Shown here one piece after another: positions 8,626 through 17,321 of a DNA stretch of 64,000 bases. Every line of letters starts with the position of its first letter. The stretch's first letter is position 1. Source of the stretch: Sulfitobacter sp. (GTDB lineage: Bacteria; Pseudomonadota; Alphaproteobacteria; Rhodobacterales; Rhodobacteraceae). The notes beneath the pieces were generated by a model. The model searched no databases and was not told where the DNA came from. It saw only the letters and a program-made list of their open reading frames with translations. The stretch covers positions 233,685 to 297,684 of the forward strand of contig JAQXCD010000020.1 in NCBI GenBank assembly GCA_029252045.1, given 5' to 3'. The position numbers and the translations under genes were made by a program.

Positions 8626-9057
8626 CTACAACGATGCAATCTTCTCCAGACAACGGTTGAGCACTTCGCGCTCCTCGGGGGTAAAGTGCGATGAAAGTGA
8701 CGCGTCATATGCTTTGGCTGCTTGATAGAGGTCCGCATAGACCGCCTGCCCTTGCCGCGTCAGCGCCAATGTCTCATGTCTGCGATCCTGCTCTTGCGGG
8801 GTGCGAACAAGATACCGCTTTTTCTCCAGCGCACTAACGGCACGGCTAACCTTGGTTTTGTGCATGCTTGCACGGTCACAAATGGTCTTCGCCGTCATCC
8901 CGCCATAGCGGCCCAGATGGAACAACACCCGCCACTCCGTCCGCAACATACCATAACGCTGGCGGTAGTTTTTCTGGAACCCGATGCTGGTGGCCTCCGC
9001 CGCCTGATTAAGCGCGTAGGGTAAAAACCGGCCCAGATCAAAATCGTTATTGGACAT
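8626..9057 (-). CDS. MarR-family transcriptional regulator, probable homogentisate operon repressor
   Basis: 143 residues with a winged helix-turn-helix: the recognition helix region KTICDRASMHKTKVSRAV is followed by the wing LVRTPQEQDRRHETLALT, the DxR...L.LT pattern of MarR proteins. It diverges from hmgA with 72 bases between the starts and an inverted repeat in that gap, so it probably represses the homogentisate operon and itself. The inducer is likely homogentisate or another operon intermediate, by analogy with HmgR-type control; this is inference. Confidence 0.85.
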   Translation of the reverse strand: MSNNDFDLGRFLPYALNQAAEATSIGFQKNYRQRYGMLRTEWRVLFHLGRYGGMTAKTICDRASMHKTKVSRAVSALEKKRYLVRTPQEQDRRHETLALTRQGQAVYADLYQAAKAYDASLSSHFTPEEREVLNRCLEKIASL

Positions 9058-9076
9058 TTTTTCAACTTACCTGTTG

Positions 9077-9096
9077 TTAGTTACATTTCAAACTAA
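9077..9096. promoter_or_regulatory. Inverted repeat, candidate MarR operator
   Basis: TTAGTT-N8-AACTAA, a perfect 6-base dyad with 20 bases between outer ends, typical spacing for a MarR dimer. A further AACT half-site lies at 9064. It sits 20 bases upstream of marR and 34 upstream of hmgA, so one bound dimer could block both. Confidence 0.5.
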
Positions 9097-9129
9097 TACC
9101 TCATGTGGCACCGCGTAAAGGGAAACACG

Positions 9130-10491
9130 ATGACCAACACACCTGTTCCGCATGGATTACAAACTGCCGCCACACCGGTTGGCACCCACGAAGGATATAT
9201 GCCCGGTTTCGGGAACGACTTTGAGACAGAGGCCCTGCCCGGTGCTCTGCCGCAGGGCATGAACTCGCCTCAAAAAGTCAACTATGGCCTTTATGGCGAA
9301 CAGCTGAGTGGCACCGCCTTTACTGCACCCAGTCACCAGAACGAGCGTACATGGTGCTACCGCATCCGCCCCTCAGTCAAACACACACACCGGTTTGAGA
9401 AGATTGATCTGCCCTACTGGAAGTCCGCTCCCAATATTGACCCCGACGTTTTATCGCTGGGACAATACCGCTGGGATCCCGTGCCGCATTCTGACCAGCC
9501 GCTGACATGGCTGACCGGCATGCGCACCATGACAACTGCGGGTGATGTGAATACACAAGTTGGCATGGCAAGCCACGTCTATCTGGTCACAAAATCGATG
9601 AAGGATGCGTATTTCTTTTCCGCTGATTCCGAACTACTGGTCGTGCCCCAAGAAGGCCGCCTGCGTTTCGCAACCGAGTTGGGCGTGATCGACATCGAGC
9701 CGCAAGAAATCGCCATCATCCCGCGCGGTCTGGTCTACCGTGTTGAAGTGCTGGAAGGCCCCGCCCGCGGCTTTGTCTGCGAAAACTACGGCCAGAAGTT
9801 CCGCCTCCCCGGTCGCGGCCCCATCGGCGCCAACTGCATGGCAAATCCGCGTGATTTCAAAACACCTGTTGCCGCCTTCGAGGACCGTGATGCGCCCTCC
9901 ACCGTGACGATCAAATGGGCGGGCCAGTTCCACGAGACCAAGATCGGCCATTCGCCTTTGGACGTTGTCGCATGGCATGGCAACTATGCGCCCTGCAAAT
10001 ACGATCTGCGCACCTATTGCCCTGTCGGCGCGATCCTGTTTGACCACCCCGATCCGTCCATTTTCACCGTTTTGACCGCCGACAGCGGCGTTGAAGGCAC
10101 CGCCAACATCGACTTTGTTCTGTTCCGTGACCGCTGGATGGTGGCCGAAGATACCTTCCGGCCGCCATGGTACCACAAGAACGTCATGTCCGAGCTGATG
10201 GGCAATATCTTCGGCATCTATGACGCCAAGCCCAAGGGTTTCATCCCCGGCGGCATGAGCTTGCACAACATGATGCTGCCCCATGGCCCTGACAAAAATG
10301 CATTTGAAGGCGCCTCAAACAGCAATCTGGGTCCAGAGAAGCTCGAAAACACCATGTCGTTTATGTTCGAGACCCGCTTCCCGCAGCACCTAACCGCCTT
10401 TGCGGCCAAAGAGGCACCGCTACAGGACGATTATATCGACTGCTGGACAGATCTGGAGAAGAAATTCGACGGCACGCCGGGCAAGAAATAG
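9130..10491 (+). CDS. hmgA: Homogentisate 1,2-dioxygenase
   Basis: 453 residues, the usual family length. It opens the aromatic ring of homogentisate to maleylacetoacetate, the central step of Tyr/Phe degradation, in the cytosol. The N-terminus holds [19 protein letters not shown], diagnostic of HmgA. Iron ligands are visible as His and Glu in [15 protein letters not shown] and His in [13 protein letters not shown] prefer ATG 9130 (GGGAAAC upstream) to the track start at 9103, which would overlap the likely operator and promoter. First gene of the operon. Confidence 0.95.
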   Translation: MTNTPVPHGLQTAATPVGTHEGYMPGFGNDFETEALPGALPQGMNSPQKVNYGLYGEQLSGTAFTAPSHQNERTWCYRIRPSVKHTHRFEKIDLPYWKSAPNIDPDVLSLGQYRWDPVPHSDQPLTWLTGMRTMTTAGDVNTQVGMASHVYLVTKSMKDAYFFSADSELLVVPQEGRLRFATELGVIDIEPQEIAIIPRGLVYRVEVLEGPARGFVCENYGQKFRLPGRGPIGANCMANPRDFKTPVAAFEDRDAPSTVTIKWAGQFHETKIGHSPLDVVAWHGNYAPCKYDLRTYCPVGAILFDHPDPSIFTVLTADSGVEGTANIDFVLFRDRWMVAEDTFRPPWYHKNVMSELMGNIFGIYDAKPKGFIPGGMSLHNMMLPHGPDKNAFEGASNSNLGPEKLENTMSFMFETRFPQHLTAFAAKEAPLQDDYIDCWTDLEKKFDGTPGKK

Positions 10492-10661
10492 TGGAAGTTG
10501 TGATTGCGATCATTCTGTTCATCGTCGTCTGCGCAGGCCTGATGCTATGGGACTATTACAAACCCGCGCGCTTTCGCACGACCTATCGAAACGTCGCTGA
10601 AAGGCGCCGCTGGACTGGCGATTTTGGCTACCGCGGTGATGGAGATGGCGGCGGCGATTGA
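10491..10661 (+). CDS. 56-residue single-span membrane protein in homogentisate operon
   Basis: Not in the ORF track. A GTG at 10491 uses the last base of the hmgA stop codon (TAGTG overlap) and the frame runs 56 residues. The N-terminus is one hydrophobic span (VVIAIILFIVVCAGLMLW), then DYYKPARFRTTYR and a glycine/aspartate end (GDGDGGGD). No family recognised. The tight overlap, clean transmembrane span and position between hmgA and fahA argue for a real gene; no function can be assigned. Codon use matches the neighbours. Confidence 0.55.
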   Translation: MEVVIAIILFIVVCAGLMLWDYYKPARFRTTYRNVAERRRWTGDFGYRGDGDGGGD

Positions 10662-10704
10662 AAAACAGTGCGGCCTCCCCGCACCACGGAACTAAGGAAC
10701 AACA

Positions 10705-11958
10705 ATGAAACTGATGAAATCATGGGTAAAAAGCGCCAACAGCGCCGACACCCAATTCCCGCTCAACAACCTGCCTTACGGCGTGTTCACCACCGACAAG
10801 CTTGAGCCGCGCTGCGGCGTGGCCATCGGTGACATGATCCTTGATATGTCCGCCGCCGAAGAAGCAGGCCTGATCGAGCTGGCCGAAGATCCTGTGTTTG
10901 ATGTCCCCTACTGGAACGATGTGATGGAACTGGGGCCAGAGGCATGGGTCGCCCTGCGCGCGCGCCTGCAACAACTGCTCGCCGAAGGCTCGGCCGAGCA
11001 GGCATCGGTCGCACCATTACTTTTTCCCATGTCAGCGGCCCGCATGGAACTGCCAATGGTTGTGGCAGAATACACAGACTTCTACGCAGGTAAACACCAC
11101 GCTACGAATGTCGGCACCATGTTCCGCGGCGCCCAAAACGCCCTGCCGCCCAACTGGCTGCACATCCCCATCGGCTACAACGGCCGCGCGTCATCTGTTG
11201 TTGTCTCCGGCACAGACATCATCCGCCCAAATGGCCAGACCAAGGCCCCCACAGCAGACACACCTTCCTTTGGCCCCTGCAAACGCCTCGACATCGAGCT
11301 GGAAATGGGCACCATCGTCGGCAGCGCATCCGAACTGGGCCACCCTGTGACAGTAGCCCAGGCGGATGAAATGATCTTCGGCTACGTTCTGCTGAACGAC
11401 TGGTCCGCGCGTGACATTCAGGCGTGGGAATACCAGCCCCTTGGCCCCTTTCAGGCAAAAGCATTTGCCACTTCAATCAGCCCGTGGATCGTCACCCGCG
11501 CCGCGTTGGAGCCGTTCCGCACATCCACACCAGAGCGCGAAAAGGAATTGCTGCCCTACCTGCTTGAGCCAAAACCAATGCTCTATGACATCGCCCTCAG
11601 CGTGACCATGCAGGCCGAAGGCGGTGAGGTCAAAACCATCTGCGAGACGAACTACAACGAGATGTACTACTCCGCCCCGCAACAACTGGCCCACCACGCA
11701 AGCTCCGGTTGCGCTATGACACCGGGTGACTTGCTCGGCTCCGGCACCATCTCCGGCCCCGAAAAACACCAGCGCGGCAGCCTGCTGGAACTCAGCTGGG
11801 GCGGCCAAGAGCCGATAGATATCGGCAACGGCCAAACCCGCAGCTTTATCGAAGACGGCGACACGCTGACCCTGCACGGCGCGGCCATCGGTGACGGCTA
11901 CAAAATCGGCTTCGGCACCTGCACAGGCACCATCAAACCCGCCATCAAATTCCCGTAA
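10705..11958 (+). CDS. fahA: Fumarylacetoacetase
   Basis: 417 residues. It hydrolyses 4-fumarylacetoacetate to fumarate and acetoacetate, last step of the homogentisate pathway. N-terminal FAH domain (NNLPYGVFTTD), then the catalytic core with EYTDFYAGKHHATNVGTMFR, GRASSVVVSGTDI and the metal-binding acidic residues in LDIELEMGTIVG and LLNDWSARDIQAWEYQPLGP. The ATG at 10705 follows AAGGAACAAC. Lies 43 bases after the small membrane-protein gene. Confidence 0.95.
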   Translation: MKLMKSWVKSANSADTQFPLNNLPYGVFTTDKLEPRCGVAIGDMILDMSAAEEAGLIELAEDPVFDVPYWNDVMELGPEAWVALRARLQQLLAEGSAEQASVAPLLFPMSAARMELPMVVAEYTDFYAGKHHATNVGTMFRGAQNALPPNWLHIPIGYNGRASSVVVSGTDIIRPNGQTKAPTADTPSFGPCKRLDIELEMGTIVGSASELGHPVTVAQADEMIFGYVLLNDWSARDIQAWEYQPLGPFQAKAFATSISPWIVTRAALEPFRTSTPEREKELLPYLLEPKPMLYDIALSVTMQAEGGEVKTICETNYNEMYYSAPQQLAHHASSGCAMTPGDLLGSGTISGPEKHQRGSLLELSWGGQEPIDIGNGQTRSFIEDGDTLTLHGAAIGDGYKIGFGTCTGTIKPAIKFP

Positions 11959-12050
11959 CGCAACAGGGGCGGATCACCCCGCCCCTTGCACCCTTTTCCA
12001 TATCCCATTCCACCCAACGCCCCAAACACACCCGAAGTTAGGACAGACCC

Positions 12051-13001
12051 ATGGCCAAAGCATTTGCCTCCCAAGGCGACATGACTGAAAAGAAAATCAC
12101 CTTCGACGAAATCGGCCGCGATTTGTGGGCCTTCACCGCCGAGGGTGATCCGAACTCTGGCGTGATCATCGGCGACGAGAGCGTTATGATCGTTGAGGCG
12201 CAGGCCACCCCGCGTCTGGCGAACAAAGTGATCGAGCAGGTCCGCAAAGTCACCGACAAACCGATCAGCCACGTTGTGCTAACCCACTATCACGCCGTGC
12301 GCGTGCTGGGCGCATCGGGTTACGGCGCAGACCAGATCATCATGGGCGAAGCCGCCCGTGGCATGGTGATGGAGCGCGGGCAAGAGGACTGGGATTCCGA
12401 GTTCCAACGCTTCCCCCGTCTGTTCGAGGGCTACGAATCCATCCCGGGTCTCACCTTCCCCACCACCACCTTCAATGACCGCATGACCGTACATCTTGGC
12501 AAACGCCGCGTGGACCTGATGCACCTTGGTCGCGCGCATACGGCTGGGGATATCGTGATTCATGTCCCCGACGAGAACGTGATGTTCACCGGCGATATCG
12601 TCGAGGATCACTCGGCCTGCTATTGCGGTGATGGCCATTTCGCCGATTGGGGCAATACGCTGGATGCCATCAAGGCCTACGATGTAAATTCCATCGCGCC
12701 CGGTCGCGGCGGTGCCCTCATTGGCAAAGAAGCCGTGAACCGCGCCATCGAGAGCACGCGTGACTTCGTCAATTCCACCTACGCCCCCGCCGCGCGCGTG
12801 GCGGCCCAAGGCGGCACGCTCAAGCAGGCATGGGACGCGGTGCGCGCCGAATGTGACCCCAAGTTCAAGGATTACGCAATCTACGAGCACTGCCTGCCCT
12901 TCAACGTGGCCCGCGCCTATGACGAAGCCCGCGGCATCACCCACCCCCGCATCTGGACCGCCGAACGTGATCTGGAAATGTGGGCAGCCCTTCAAGGCTA
13001 A
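12051..13001 (+). CDS. Metallo-beta-lactamase-fold hydrolase of homogentisate operon
   Basis: 316 residues with an MBL fold: the first metal motif appears as VVLTHYHAVRVLGAS, later motifs as HLGRAHTAGDIVIHVP and MFTGDIVEDHSACYCGDGHF. The canonical HxHxDH is HYHAVR here, so the Asp and third His of the motif are missing while the later His and Asp ligands remain; metal binding or catalysis is therefore probably altered. The role is unknown; its fixed place between fahA and a flavin monooxygenase suggests aromatic catabolism. Start at 12051 is preceded by AGGACAG; an in-frame ATG at 12081 is possible. Confidence 0.8.
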   Translation: MAKAFASQGDMTEKKITFDEIGRDLWAFTAEGDPNSGVIIGDESVMIVEAQATPRLANKVIEQVRKVTDKPISHVVLTHYHAVRVLGASGYGADQIIMGEAARGMVMERGQEDWDSEFQRFPRLFEGYESIPGLTFPTTTFNDRMTVHLGKRRVDLMHLGRAHTAGDIVIHVPDENVMFTGDIVEDHSACYCGDGHFADWGNTLDAIKAYDVNSIAPGRGGALIGKEAVNRAIESTRDFVNSTYAPAARVAAQGGTLKQAWDAVRAECDPKFKDYAIYEHCLPFNVARAYDEARGITHPRIWTAERDLEMWAALQG

Positions 13002-13068
13002 ATCAAGCGAGGAGCGGGCGCCGCCAGCGAGGAGCGCCCGTTCAAATACCAACAGGGAGACACGCACA

Positions 13069-14688
13069 GTGGTCGCAACACGCTATAAAACTGCCTTCCA
13101 GCTTTACCCCTATGCCAAGGTCGCAGCGCAGGATAATGCCCCCCTCCGCCATCCTGTTGTGATTGTCGGTGGCGGCCCTATCGGTCTTGCGTTGGCACTT
13201 GATCTGGGTCTCAAAGGCACGCCCGCACTGGTGCTGGATGACCATGACGGTGCAGGCCTGGGCTCCAAGGCGATCTGTTTTGCCAAACGCACGCTGGATA
13301 TCACAAACCGTCTTGGTGCGAGCCAAGCCATGGTCGACAAAGGTGTGGTCTGGAATGTGGGCAAGGTCTTCCACGCCGACCACAAAGTGTTTGATTTCAA
13401 CCTGCAACCCGAAGCAGGCCACCGCAATCCCGCCTTCATCAACCTGCAACAACCCTATTTCGAGAAATATCTCGTCGATGCGATTCATGCCGCCCAAGCG
13501 GATGGGGCACCGATTGAAATCAGGGGCCGCAACTGCGCAACTGCTCTGGAAAATCACGGCACCTACAGCACCCTGACCGTCGACACCCCCGATGGCCCTT
13601 ACCAGCTTGAGGCGGATTACCTGATCGCTTGTGACGGCGCGCGCTCGCCGCTGCGCGACATGATGGGGCTCACCTTTGATGGCCGTGTGTTCGAGGATAA
13701 CTTTCTGATCGCCGATGTGCATATGAAGGCCGATTTTCCGACCGAACGCTGGTTCTGGTTCGAGCCGCCGTTCAAAGGTGCCGGACAATCCGCCCTGCTG
13801 CACAAACAACCCGACGACATCTGGCGCATCGACTTCCAGCTGGGCTGGGACATCGACCGCGAGAAGGAGCTGGACCCTGCCCGCATCCGCGCGCGTGTGG
13901 ACGCCATGCTGTCATCGCAGGCAGGCCATGTGCCGGAATACGAGCTGGAATGGACCTCGATCTATACCTTCCAATGCCGCCGGATGGCCAAGTTTCGCCA
14001 TGGCAATGTGATCTTTGCTGGTGACTCTGCGCATCAGGTCTCGCCCTTTGGCGCACGCGGCGCGAACTCCGGTGTGCAGGACGCTGACAATCTGGCGTGG
14101 AAACTTGATCTGGTACTTAAAGGTCTGGCAGATGACAGCCTGCTCGACACCTACGCCACCGAACGGGAGCACGGCGCGGACGAGAATATCCTGAACTCGT
14201 CGCGGGCTACGGATTTTATGACCCCGAAATCTGACGTTTCCAAAACCTTCCGTAACGCGGTGCTGGAACTGGCAAACAAACATGCCTTCGCCCGCCCCTT
14301 GGTGAACTCGGGCCGCTTGTCCGTTCCTTGCAATTATTGCGGCTTCCCGCTGTTTGGCGAGGATGTGCTGGCAGGGCCGGACGCGACAGCCCCCGGCATG
14401 CCCTGTGCCGACGCGCCCCATCGAGACGGGTTTATTCTGGATCATCTGGGGGGGGATTTCACCATTCTCGCCATCGGATGCGACGCAAAGGAGGTTGCGG
14501 CGCACGGGCTGACGGCCCGCGTGGTCACGGCAGATGCGCCGTCACCGGAACTGGTCAAACGCTATCTGGGCGATACCCCCCAAGCAGTCTATCTGATCCG
14601 GCCTGACCAACATATCGTTGCCCGCTGGCCCGCATTCAACGCGGATGCCATCGCCGCTGCCTTGAAAACCGCAATTGGAAAAGCCTGA
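13069..14688 (+). CDS. FAD-dependent aromatic hydroxylase (MhpA-like)
   Basis: 539 residues from a GTG at 13069 with AGGGAG about 10 bases upstream; the long track ORF starting at 12760 reads back through the previous gene. Class A flavoprotein monooxygenase: FAD-binding VVIVGGGPIGLALALDLGLKG, the second FAD/NADPH motif DYLIACDGARSPLRDMMG, and GDSAHQVSPFGARGANSGVQD. Closest recalled relatives are 3-(3-hydroxyphenyl)propionate and 3-hydroxyphenylacetate-type hydroxylases. In an hmgA operon it may hydroxylate a hydroxyphenylacetate to homogentisate; the substrate is inferred from context only. Confidence 0.85.
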   Translation: MVATRYKTAFQLYPYAKVAAQDNAPLRHPVVIVGGGPIGLALALDLGLKGTPALVLDDHDGAGLGSKAICFAKRTLDITNRLGASQAMVDKGVVWNVGKVFHADHKVFDFNLQPEAGHRNPAFINLQQPYFEKYLVDAIHAAQADGAPIEIRGRNCATALENHGTYSTLTVDTPDGPYQLEADYLIACDGARSPLRDMMGLTFDGRVFEDNFLIADVHMKADFPTERWFWFEPPFKGAGQSALLHKQPDDIWRIDFQLGWDIDREKELDPARIRARVDAMLSSQAGHVPEYELEWTSIYTFQCRRMAKFRHGNVIFAGDSAHQVSPFGARGANSGVQDADNLAWKLDLVLKGLADDSLLDTYATEREHGADENILNSSRATDFMTPKSDVSKTFRNAVLELANKHAFARPLVNSGRLSVPCNYCGFPLFGEDVLAGPDATAPGMPCADAPHRDGFILDHLGGDFTILAIGCDAKEVAAHGLTARVVTADAPSPELVKRYLGDTPQAVYLIRPDQHIVARWPAFNADAIAAALKTAIGKA

Positions 14689-14690
14689 CC

Positions 14691-14870
14691 ATGCTGACTC
14701 TCATGCCAAATCTACCTGATCCGGACGGGTTCTATGACGAGTTGATCCGCGCGCATTCGGGTCTGAGCCAAGAGCAAAGCGATGCCTTTAACGCGCGCCT
14801 GATCCTGACGCTGGCCAATCACATCGGCGACCGCGCGGTGCTGACAGCAGCACTGGAGGCCGCAAAGTGA
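14691..14870 (+). CDS. 59-residue DUF2783-like protein
   Basis: Not in the ORF track. ATG at 14691, two bases after the monooxygenase stop, running to TGA at 14870 and overlapping the GTG start of maiA (GTGA). Sequence such as DPDGFYDELIRAHSGLSQEQ and ANHIGDRAVLTAALEAA matches my recollection of DUF2783, a short alphaproteobacterial family found beside aromatic monooxygenases. It is acidic, mostly helical and has no membrane span. Possibly an accessory or binding partner of the hydroxylase; function unknown. Confidence 0.7.
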   Translation: MLTLMPNLPDPDGFYDELIRAHSGLSQEQSDAFNARLILTLANHIGDRAVLTAALEAAK

Positions 14871-15484
14871 GTGGTGTTGTCCTATGGGATTATCCGAAAT
14901 CTTCTGCCAGCTACCGTGTGCGGATTGCGCTGAACCTCGCGGGGATCGAGTACGAGATCAAAACGGTCGACCTGCTGGCCAAAGACCACAAAACTGCAGA
15001 GCATCTGGCGCGCAATCCGCAAGGTTTTGTGCCTGTGTTGGACATCGACGGCCACCGTTTGACCCAATCACTTGCGATCCTTGAGTATCTTGATGCAACA
15101 CGCGGCCTAGGCTTGCTACCGACGGACCCCGTACAACGCGCGCGGCAAACGGCCCTTGCCCATGCGATTGCTGTTGATCTGCATCCGGTCTGCAACCTGT
15201 CCGTCGCAGGCTATGCGACCAAAGGTGAGGAACCTGCACGCACCAACTGGATGCGCCACTTCATCGCGCCGCGCATGGCAGCGTTTGAAGACATGCTGAA
15301 GGACTTCACCCAAGCTCCCTTCTGCTGTGGCAACACCCCCGGTCTGGCCGATATCGTGCTGATGCCGCAGATTTATAACGCCAGGCGGTGGGGTGCGGAT
15401 TATTCCGGTTGTTCGCGGATCGCTTCAGTCGAGCAGGCCTGCTCGGCCCACCCTGCCTTTATCGCCGCACATCCTGACCGTTAG
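14867..15484 (+). CDS. maiA: Maleylacetoacetate isomerase (zeta-class GST)
   Basis: 205 residues starting at GTG 14867 in overlap with the previous stop. Isomerises 4-maleylacetoacetate to 4-fumarylacetoacetate with glutathione, linking HmgA to FahA. The N-terminal thioredoxin-like domain carries SSASYRVRIALNLAGIEYE (the SSCSxRVRIAL motif with Ala for Cys, as in several bacterial members) and NPQGFVPVLDIDG; the C-terminal domain is helical. Last gene of the operon; its stop overlaps the end of the convergent TRAP permease gene by 4 bases. Confidence 0.9.
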   Translation: MSGVVLWDYPKSSASYRVRIALNLAGIEYEIKTVDLLAKDHKTAEHLARNPQGFVPVLDIDGHRLTQSLAILEYLDATRGLGLLPTDPVQRARQTALAHAIAVDLHPVCNLSVAGYATKGEEPARTNWMRHFIAPRMAAFEDMLKDFTQAPFCCGNTPGLADIVLMPQIYNARRWGADYSGCSRIASVEQACSAHPAFIAAHPDR

Positions 15485-17265
15485 ATATAGACGCCCGAGA
15501 AAACGATCGCGAGCCCGCCGAGGACCATGCCAACTGTCGGCAACACCTTGCGGGCTGCGATTAATCCATAAGACACCAGCGCCAGCCCGACAGCGATCCG
15601 CAGCATCGCCACCAGTGCAGCCAACGGCGCTTCGGCCAGCCGTAACACATCAGGGTTCGCGATCATGCCGAGCGGAATAATATAGAGGCCAACGCCCAGC
15701 GCCATCGCGGTCAACGCAACCTTGAGCCAGCTCTCGCCGATCATCCCAGCCGCAATAAAGACGGCACCGCAAACAGGCGGTGTAATGGTGGACAGCAGCG
15801 CAAACCAGAACACAAACAGATGCGCCTGCAACGGCTCAAGCCCCAGCTGCATCAGCGCAGGGCCCGCGACAGATACGCAGATGACATAAGCTGCCGTCGT
15901 CGGCACCTCCATGCCCAGCAGCAAGCAGGCAAGTGCGGTCAGCAATAGTGACGGCCAAAGCAACCCGCCCGATCCTTCCAGAATGAGCGAGGTGATTTTG
16001 ACGCCCAACCCCGTGATCGACAGCACCCCGATTATGATTGACGCACACAGAATGATAGACGCAATCATCGACACCTGCTTGGCCGCCGTCATAATCGCAC
16101 TCACGAGCCGGTCGATGATCTGGTCACGGCGGCTCTGTAAATTACCGTTGATTAGCAGCAGCAACGCCCCTGCCAGAATAGCCAGTGCAGCCGAATACTC
16201 TGGCGTAAATTTCGCACCGAACATCGCCCAGAGCAGGACGGTGAACGGCACCAGAAAAAACAGCGATGTCACAATCACATCGCGCCGCGTCGGCTGGTCG
16301 GCAGCATCCACGCCTTTCAGATCGAACCGGCTGGCGTAGGCATTGATGCCAACCCAGACTGCGAGAAAATAGAGGAATGCGGGCAATATCGCCGCCGCCA
16401 TAATCGAGGTGTAGGGCACGCCTGTCAGCTCAACCATCACAAAGGCGCCTGCCCCCATCAAGGGTGGCATGATCTGGCCACCTGACGATGCCACAGCCTC
16501 AACTGCCGCAGCCAGACGTTTGGGATACCCCAGCTTTGTCATGGCAGGCAGCGTCACTGCCCCTGTCGATGCCACATTGGCCGAAGCCGAGCCGGAGATT
16601 GACCCGAAAAGCGCAGAGGAGATGACCGACACCTTCGCCGCGCCGCCTTTGAGCCGCCCTGCCGCTGCCGCAGCCACGTTCATAAATCCCTGCCCCGCCT
16701 CGCCCGCGTTCAGTACTGCGCCAAAGATCACAAAGATCGCGACCACACCCACGGACACACCGGTCAGCGAGCCCCAGATGCCGCCTTCGGCAATTGTCAG
16801 CGTCCCTAGAAAACTGGCGGTGGGTGTGCCGGAATGGCCGAACTGGCCCGGAATATACTGCCCATAGAGACCGTACAGCAGCGCCAGCCCCGCGACCACG
16901 GGCAGTGGCCAGCCGATCGCACGGCGTGCAGTCTCAAGCGTGACGCCAAGCAAGACGATGGCCACGCCGAACTGAAAGTTCCCTTCAAGAAATCCGTATT
17001 GATCCCCCAAACGGTCACTGTTGACCGCCACCCAAAGGGCAGCACCAACGCCAAGTGCCGCAAGGGCGGCCCCGCTGAAACGACCGATAGGAGTTGTGGC
17101 CCCCAGCACCAAAGCAAAAGGCAGAATAAGAGCCATATGAAGCGGGCGGCTGACCAAATTCGGCACCAAGCCCGAAAAGATCAGCGCAAGGTGATAGCCC
17201 ACAAGGCAAGCCGCCAGAAGCAGCCAAAATCCAGCGCTCAGCCAGCCTTTGGGTAACATTTCCAT
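15481..17265 (-). CDS. TRAP transporter fused permease (DctQM type), TAXI family
   Basis: 594 residues, strongly hydrophobic, with a short N-terminal DctQ-like part and a C-terminal DctM-like part with many spans; GSISGSASANVASTGAVTLP and AVASSGGQIMPPLMGAGAFV are the standard signatures of fused TAXI-TRAP permeases. It imports a carboxylate using the ion gradient together with the solute-binding protein encoded just upstream (56-base gap). Start moved to 17265 (MEMLPKGWLS); the track N-terminus is an unlikely extension. Converges on the homogentisate operon, so an aromatic or other organic acid is a possible substrate. Confidence 0.9.
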   Translation of the reverse strand: MEMLPKGWLSAGFWLLLAACLVGYHLALIFSGLVPNLVSRPLHMALILPFALVLGATTPIGRFSGAALAALGVGAALWVAVNSDRLGDQYGFLEGNFQFGVAIVLLGVTLETARRAIGWPLPVVAGLALLYGLYGQYIPGQFGHSGTPTASFLGTLTIAEGGIWGSLTGVSVGVVAIFVIFGAVLNAGEAGQGFMNVAAAAAGRLKGGAAKVSVISSALFGSISGSASANVASTGAVTLPAMTKLGYPKRLAAAVEAVASSGGQIMPPLMGAGAFVMVELTGVPYTSIMAAAILPAFLYFLAVWVGINAYASRFDLKGVDAADQPTRRDVIVTSLFFLVPFTVLLWAMFGAKFTPEYSAALAILAGALLLLINGNLQSRRDQIIDRLVSAIMTAAKQVSMIASIILCASIIIGVLSITGLGVKITSLILEGSGGLLWPSLLLTALACLLLGMEVPTTAAYVICVSVAGPALMQLGLEPLQAHLFVFWFALLSTITPPVCGAVFIAAGMIGESWLKVALTAMALGVGLYIIPLGMIANPDVLRLAEAPLAALVAMLRIAVGLALVSYGLIAARKVLPTVGMVLGGLAIVFSGVYI

Positions 17266-17321
17266 ATTCGGGTCTCTGGGTTGTGGGGCAGGCCAAAACG
17301 CTCTCTGGCCCACCCCGAGGT

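Noticed and set aside
13006-13036. Direct repeat AGCGAGGAGCG
   Set aside because: Two 11-base copies before the monooxygenase start resemble duplicated ribosome-site sequence and show no further structure.
12760-13068. 5' extension of the monooxygenase ORF
   Set aside because: Overlaps the MBL gene in another frame and lacks family similarity; GTG 13069 has a ribosome site.
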